Positions 59,643 to 64,000 of a stretch of DNA of 64,000 nucleotides are shown here, piece after piece (position 1 is the stretch's first letter; each line of letters begins with the position of its first letter). Source of the DNA: Pseudonocardia humida (lineage in GTDB: Bacteria; Actinomycetota; Actinomycetes; Mycobacteriales; Pseudonocardiaceae). The stretch is from contig NZ_JAGSOV010000070.1 of NCBI RefSeq assembly GCF_023898865.1, positions 1 to 64,000 on the forward strand. Direction: 5' to 3'. The translations under genes were made by a program, and so were the position numbers. The notes under the pieces were generated by a model, which worked only from the letters and a program-made list of their open reading frames with translations, was not told where the DNA came from and made no database searches.

Positions 59643-60299
59643 ATGACCAGCACCTGGCACCGCGAGACCCTGTCCATCGACCAGCAACTGGCGTTGAAGA
59701 CCGCAGCCCGGCACCTGGCACGGGAGTTCGACGGAACCTTCGGCACCGAGACGATCGAGCGGTTCCTCCACACCTCCTACGACGACTTCGCCAGCCGCGC
59801 CGTCGTGCTCAACTTCCTGCCGCTGCTGGCCGAGAAGTTCGCCCGCCAGCGCCTGCGCGCCCTGGCCAAGGTCGAGGGCAAGAGCCACGACGGCCGCCCG
59901 ACGGTCCTGTTCCTGTGCACCCACAACGCCGGGCGCTCGCAGATGGCCCTCGGGTTCTTCCAGCACCTGGCCGGCGAGCGCGCGGTCGCCTGGTCCGGCG
60001 GCTCCGAGCCGGCCAGCACCATCAACACCGCAGCGGTCGACGCGATGCGCGAGCGCGGCATCGACATCAGCGCCGAGTTCCCCAAGCCGTGGACCGACGA
60101 GATCGTCCGCGCCGCCGACGTCGTCATCACCATGGGCTGCGGTGACGCCTGCCCCGTCTTCCCCGGGCGCCGCTACGAGGAATGGGTCCTCGACGACCCG
60201 GCCGGCATGGGCCTGGACGATGTCCGACCCATCCGCGACGACATCGAACGCCGCGTCCGCCAGCTGCTCGCCACGCTCGACGTCCCGGTCGGGAGTTGA
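59643..60299 (+). CDS. arsenate reductase, arsenate-mycothiol transferase type
   Basis: A 218-residue protein from ATG 59643. An N-terminal helical domain of about 80 residues (LALKTAARHLAREFDGTFGT, then ETIERFLHTSYDDFASRA) precedes a phosphatase-fold reductase domain. That domain has the P-loop VLFLCTHNAGRSQMALGFFQ, then SGGSEPASTINTAAVDAMRE and MGCGDACPVFPGRRYEEWVL with DDPAG. This two-domain layout is that of actinobacterial ArsC1/ArsC2 enzymes, which couple arsenate to mycothiol and hand it to mycoredoxin. No arsenite exporter gene is present in the window. Confidence 0.87.
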   Translation: MTSTWHRETLSIDQQLALKTAARHLAREFDGTFGTETIERFLHTSYDDFASRAVVLNFLPLLAEKFARQRLRALAKVEGKSHDGRPTVLFLCTHNAGRSQMALGFFQHLAGERAVAWSGGSEPASTINTAAVDAMRERGIDISAEFPKPWTDEIVRAADVVITMGCGDACPVFPGRRYEEWVLDDPAGMGLDDVRPIRDDIERRVRQLLATLDVPVGS

Positions 60300-60301
60300 C
60301 C

Positions 60302-60520
60302 GTGCACCTGGTCGTGGTCGGTGATGGAGACACCGGCACCGACGGCGGCGAAGCCCGATGACGGGAATCTCCTGCGCGTCGCCGCGCCCCACGTCGAGGT
60401 CCACTCGGCGGGCACCAACCCGGGCGCCACCTTGAACTCGCTGTCGGTGCAGGTGCTCGCTCGCTGAGGCCGGCGTCGACATCAGCACCGAAGTGCCCGA
60501 ACTCGCGGTGATCAACGCCA
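60302..60520 (+). pseudogene. decayed arsenic-resistance remnant (oxidoreductase start plus arsC piece)
   Basis: GTG 60302 opens HLVVVGDGDTG, the start of an FAD-dependent oxidoreductase often found in actinobacterial ars clusters, but the frame dies within 20 codons. From 60369 the piece LLRVAAPHVEVHSAGTNPG and, after a frameshift, EAGVDISTEVPELA resembles a second arsenate reductase. The rest of the 407-base gap to 60706 is unassigned. Confidence 0.5.
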
Positions 60521-60706
60521 CCGTCTGCCCCGTCCGGCCTCTGGGGGAACAGGGGTTCGATCCGTGCCCGGGCCTTGTCGGTCAGCTCGCCTCTGCCCAC
60601 CACCCAAGGCATGATCCTCGACGTCAGGTCAGCCACTGGCCCGGTTGTGACGACGAGCGGCGTGGCTCTTGGCGGGTCGACGCGGGCAGGACGCGCACAG
60701 CGCGGT

Positions 60707-61063
60707 TCAGGACCTGGTGAGGTGGGCGATCACCGCGTCGAACTCCGTCGTGGGCGAGAAGTCGACGTAGGCGCAGTCGGTGAGGGCGAACGGCGCGTGC
60801 CCGGGCGCCCAGTAGAAGGCCTCTCCCGCCTCGTAGGTGCGGTCGCCGCCGGGCACCCGCATCAGCAGGCGGCCCTCCAGCATGTAGCCCCAGTGCGGGC
60901 AGGGGCAGGAGTCGCCCTCGAGGCCGACGAGGGCGGGCCCGAGGTCGGTGCCCTCGGCGAGGCGGATGAACGAGACGGTCATCTCCCCGACCTGGCTCAG
61001 GCGGACCTCGACGTTGTCGTCCTTGATCACGACCGGGACGGTTCCGGGGGTGAGGGTCTGCAC
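60707..61063 (-). CDS. cupin domain protein
   Basis: A 118-residue single cupin. Motif 1 is weak (CPCPHWGYMLEGRLLMRV) and motif 2 is EAGEAFYWAPGHAPFALTDC. Start GTG 61063 follows GAAGGAGC. Few metal-binding histidines are kept, so it may bind rather than transform a ligand. It follows 74 bases behind the BTAD/AAA regulator on the same strand and could be controlled by it. Confidence 0.78.
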   Translation of the reverse strand: MQTLTPGTVPVVIKDDNVEVRLSQVGEMTVSFIRLAEGTDLGPALVGLEGDSCPCPHWGYMLEGRLLMRVPGGDRTYEAGEAFYWAPGHAPFALTDCAYVDFSPTTEFDAVIAHLTRS

Positions 61064-61137
61064 GGCTGCTCCTTCGGGGCGTACGGGACGGGTACGCACC
61101 GGAGGGTGTCAGCCGGGTGTTCCTGGAACGTTCCTGA

Positions 61138-64000
61138 TCATCGGAGTCGGGCCGAGCCGTTCGCGAGCGTGGTGCAGCGCGCCTCGTCGAGGCGCTGGCC
61201 CGCCGCCGCGAACCCCGCTGCCGCCGCCGCGAAGTGCGGTGCCGCCCGTTCGCCGGCCGCCTGCGCCCGGTGCCCCCGGACCTCCTGCAGGGCCGCGTCC
61301 CAGCCCGGCAGCCGCATCACCACGTCGGCCAGCCACTGCGCGATCGTCTCGTACTCGGCCGCCCGGTCGAGGTCCCCGGCGCGGGCCGCGGCGATCGCCC
61401 CCGGGACGACGAGGGTGATCCGGCAGCCGGGACAGGTCTCCAGCGGCCCGCGCACGGCGTCCTCGGCGTCGTCGAGGACGGCCAGCGCCGCGTCCGGGTC
61501 CGCGGCCGCGGCGATCCGCGTCCCGTAGATGCGGTCCAGCAGGTGGAAGCCGACGTCGGACTCGCGGGCGACGGCGAGTGCCTCGTCGAGCAGCACCTCA
61601 GCCCCCCGGAGATCACCCCGGTACAGCGCGGCCTCCGCCAGGCGCTGCAGCGCGAGGGACTCCCCGACCGCGCCGCCGTTCGCCCGGCTGAGCCGGGCCG
61701 CCTCGGCCAGGTCCGTCTCGGCCTCGGTCAGCCGGCCCGACAGCAGCAGCGCCTCGCCGCGCAGGGTCACCGCGTACGCGCGGCCGCGAGCCGCGCCGAG
61801 CCGCTCGGCCTCCGCGGCGAAGGCGTCGGCGAAGGCGATGACGTCGGGGTACGGCCGGGCGCCGTAGAGCAGGCGCTGGTTGATGCACAGGTGCCCGTCG
61901 AAGACGGCGGTGGCCAACTCGGGCAGGGCCGCGGTCTCGAGGAGGTCGGCGTGGACGCTGGCGCGGAGCTCACCGCGCGCGTGCGCCGCCGCGGCCTGCG
62001 CCCACGAGGCGATGACCAGGGACGGCGCGTCGCCCGACTCCAGCGCGAGCCGCCGGCTCTCGGCGGCCTTCGCGGTGCCCGTCTCCGGGTCGGCGAACCC
62101 CAGCACGGCAGCGCCCGCCCAGGCGAGGGCGTGCGCGAGCCGACCTTCCACGGTCACCGGTGCGAGTCCCCGCATGGTGCGCAGCGCACCGGGCGGGTCG
62201 CCCCGCTTGATCTGGGCGAGTGCCTGCTTGGACCGGATCTCCTGGGCCGCCGGCTCCCCGACGGCCTCCGCCGCGAGCCCGTACGCCGCGGGCGCCCGCA
62301 TGTCGCCGAGCGCGTCGAGGGCCTCGGCGCGCAGGCAGAGCGCGTCCGGGTGCCGGGCGTCGTGGCCCAGCAGCGTGTCGAGGTGGCGCAGGGCGTCGGC
62401 GAACGCGCCCGGGCCGGCGGCGCGGCGGGCGGCGGCGAGCAGCCAGCCGACCGCCTCGTCGGGTCGGTCGCCGTCGAGCCAGTGCCGAGCGACCAGGGCT
62501 GGTTCGGCGCCGGCGCCGGCCAGCCGGCGCGCGATGTCGCGGTGCATCGCGATCCGGTGGTGCGGGGGCACCTCCTCGGCCAGTGCCCGCCGGACCAGCT
62601 CGTGGCGGAACCGGTAGCGTCCGTCCACGACTACCAGCGCCCCCGCCTCCAGACCGGCGTCCAGCAGCGCGAACGCGTCCGACTCGGCCAGCCCGGTCAG
62701 CGCGAGCACACCACCGGGGTCGAGGTCGCCGCCGGCCACGGCGATCCGGCGGAGCATGGCGGTGGTGGCGGCGTCGAGGTCGAGGAACCGCGTGGTGACC
62801 GTCTCCCACACCGACCGCGGTACGGCCAGCGCATCGCCGGCACCGCCGGCGCGGACCAGCTCCAGGGCGAAGAACGGGTTGCCCTGCGCGGTCTCCACGA
62901 TCCGGGTCATCACCCGGTCGTCGGGCGGCTCCGGTGCACCGGCCACCACCAGCGCCTCGAGGTCCTCGCGCGGCATCGGGCCGAGGTCGATCACGACGCC
63001 GCGCCCGGCCCGCTCCAGGCCGGCGACGCCCTGGGCCAGGGCCGCCCGGACCGGCTCCGGGCGGTGGGCGAGGGCTACGAGCAGCGGTCGCGGTCCGCCG
63101 GTCCGGGCGAGCTGGGCGCACGCCTCGGTCGTGGCGTCGTCGGCGAGGTGGGCGTCGTCCACGACCAGCAGGGCGCCCGCGGGTGTCGCGGCGACCATCA
63201 GCAGCCGGTGCACGGCGCCGATGACCATGTGCCGGTTCAGGCCCTGCTCGGGCGGCTGCGCCGGGCGAGCCAGCGGGGTCAACCCGGCGAGCACCGAACG
63301 GGTGGAGCCGGGAACGGCGTCGAGCAGGCTCCGGTCCCGGCGGAGCAGGTCCTCCACGGCGGCGGCGAGCGGCGCGTACGGGCCACTACCGGAGACCGCC
63401 ACCACGCTCACCACGAGCCTCCCCGACCGGGCCGCCATCGCCGTGACCTGCGCGCAGAGCGCGGACTTGCCGATGCCCGCCGGCCCCCGGACCACCAGCG
63501 CGCCCGGCTCCGCACCGCGCAGAGCGACCGCGGCGCGGGCCAGCTCCACCTGCCGCCCGACGTACGCGGTCGAGGCCGGCCCGAGCCCGGCGACGCACTC
63601 CTCGTACAGCGCCTGGCTCCGGGGGCCGGGGGCCAGGCCGAGCTCGCGCTCCAGGCTCGTCCGCAGCCGCCCGTACCAGCGGATCGCGGCGTGCCGGTGG
63701 CCGGCCCGCAGGGCGTCACGCATCAGCACCTGGTGGGCCTGCTCGTCGGTGGGCTCGACCTCGACGAGCCGCCGCCACTGCCCGGCGAGCCGCAGCACCT
63801 CGACCTGCAGCGCGTGCACCCGCGCCCGGGAGCCCTGCGTCCACTCCTCGTACCGGGCGTCGGGCAGTAGCTCCCCGGTGCACGCCCCGGCCGCCGCCGC
63901 GGCGGCGGCCGGGCTCCGGGAGCGCAGCGCCGCCTCCGCGAGCCGGCAGAACAGCGCGGCATCGACCTCGACGGCGACCTCGGCGGACGGGAGCAGTGCG
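61138..64000 (-). CDS. BTAD/AAA ATPase regulator, partial (5' end outside window)
   Basis: At least 953 residues; the N-terminal DNA-binding part lies beyond 64000. The visible start is the BTAD domain (ALFCRLAEAALRSRSPAAAA, EVLRLAGQWRRLVEVEPTDE, HAAIRWYGRLRTSLERELGL). The ATPase follows with Walker A RGPAGIGKSALCAQ and Walker B ALLVVDDAHLADDATTE, then winged-helix and TPR-like repeats to the stop. There is no C-terminal LuxR helix-turn-helix, so DNA binding must be through the missing N-terminus, as in SARP/AfsR proteins. It resembles the regulator at 28286 in layout but is a different lineage (AAA_16 rather than NB-ARC). Confidence 0.85.
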   Translation of the reverse strand, partial: ALLPSAEVAVEVDAALFCRLAEAALRSRSPAAAAAAAGACTGELLPDARYEEWTQGSRARVHALQVEVLRLAGQWRRLVEVEPTDEQAHQVLMRDALRAGHRHAAIRWYGRLRTSLERELGLAPGPRSQALYEECVAGLGPASTAYVGRQVELARAAVALRGAEPGALVVRGPAGIGKSALCAQVTAMAARSGRLVVSVVAVSGSGPYAPLAAAVEDLLRRDRSLLDAVPGSTRSVLAGLTPLARPAQPPEQGLNRHMVIGAVHRLLMVAATPAGALLVVDDAHLADDATTEACAQLARTGGPRPLLVALAHRPEPVRAALAQGVAGLERAGRGVVIDLGPMPREDLEALVVAGAPEPPDDRVMTRIVETAQGNPFFALELVRAGGAGDALAVPRSVWETVTTRFLDLDAATTAMLRRIAVAGGDLDPGGVLALTGLAESDAFALLDAGLEAGALVVVDGRYRFRHELVRRALAEEVPPHHRIAMHRDIARRLAGAGAEPALVARHWLDGDRPDEAVGWLLAAARRAAGPGAFADALRHLDTLLGHDARHPDALCLRAEALDALGDMRAPAAYGLAAEAVGEPAAQEIRSKQALAQIKRGDPPGALRTMRGLAPVTVEGRLAHALAWAGAAVLGFADPETGTAKAAESRRLALESGDAPSLVIASWAQAAAAHARGELRASVHADLLETAALPELATAVFDGHLCINQRLLYGARPYPDVIAFADAFAAEAERLGAARGRAYAVTLRGEALLLSGRLTEAETDLAEAARLSRANGGAVGESLALQRLAEAALYRGDLRGAEVLLDEALAVARESDVGFHLLDRIYGTRIAAAADPDAALAVLDDAEDAVRGPLETCPGCRITLVVPGAIAAARAGDLDRAAEYETIAQWLADVVMRLPGWDAALQEVRGHRAQAAGERAAPHFAAAAAGFAAAGQRLDEARCTTLANGSARLR

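Noticed and set aside
61234..63870. 878-codon plus-strand frame opposite the BTAD/AAA regulator
   Set aside because: Gly/Arg/Pro-rich shadow; the minus strand carries Walker A/B and BTAD domains.
1..64000. CRISPR arrays, tRNA or rRNA genes, riboswitches
   Set aside because: No regularly spaced repeats, cloverleaf-type sequence or known aptamer core was noticed by eye; a covariance-model search would be needed to exclude small RNAs.

Overview
The window is very GC-rich DNA with many GTG starts and overlapping stop/start codons. It carries a WhiB regulator, BTAD/AAA and LuxR/AAA mega-regulators, ECF42-type and SnoaL-tailed sigma factors, a mycothiol-type arsenate reductase and a TIGR03086 protein. 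Together these point to a chromosomal segment of an actinomycete, most like Pseudonocardia or a relative in the Pseudonocardiaceae; the genus is an inference. No rRNA, tRNA or CRISPR array was seen.

0-9.7 kb: a rearranged end. Pieces of an S9-type peptidase lie on both strands around an intact DUF3159 membrane protein, and a transporter lacks its first helix, as if an inversion had occurred. Then come a LuxR/AAA regulator, WhiB, MerR, a beta-lactamase fossil, and a reductase/ECF sigma pair bracketed by 33-bp inverted repeats.

9.7-19.2 kb: an IclR regulator converges on an eight-gene minus-strand operon: oligopeptide-type ABC importer (binding protein, two permeases, two ATPases), a crotonase and two class III CoA-transferase subunits. 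Only one of the two subunits keeps the catalytic Asp. It looks like uptake plus CoA activation of an unknown acid.

19.8-28 kb: a complete kdpFABC-kdpDE potassium system. It is preceded by a 27-residue membrane micropeptide overlapping kdpF.

28-41 kb: mostly regulation and small stress genes. These are a BTAD/NB-ARC regulator, copper-chaperone-like protein, DHA2 efflux pump, YCII plus ECF42 sigma pair (probable CTG start), ArsR/SRPBCC/TIGR03086 operon, and a divergent membrane protein/XRE pair sharing a perfect palindrome. An HD hydrolase and several gene fossils complete the region.

41-50.1 kb: a LysR gene diverges from an eight-gene catabolic operon: RutA-like flavin monooxygenase, FAH hydrolase, ornithine-cyclodeaminase-like protein, DapA-like lyase, MHS transporter, P450, flavin reductase and gentisate-type bicupin dioxygenase. 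It ends in a strong hairpin. This combination is the best candidate for an undescribed pathway.

50.1-58.7 kb: a gene graveyard of IS5-, IS110- and IS256-type transposase scars, and M23, DNA ligase, PhoX and nuclease-like fossils. Among them are an intact membrane-tailed S33-type hydrolase, an SRPBCC/DUF2568 pair, a ThuA-like protein and a membrane protein.

58.7-64 kb: an ArsR-arsenate reductase fusion diverges from a mycothiol-type arsC, with matched operator-like sites in between. A decayed arsenic-gene remnant, a cupin, and a BTAD/AAA regulator running off the right edge follow.
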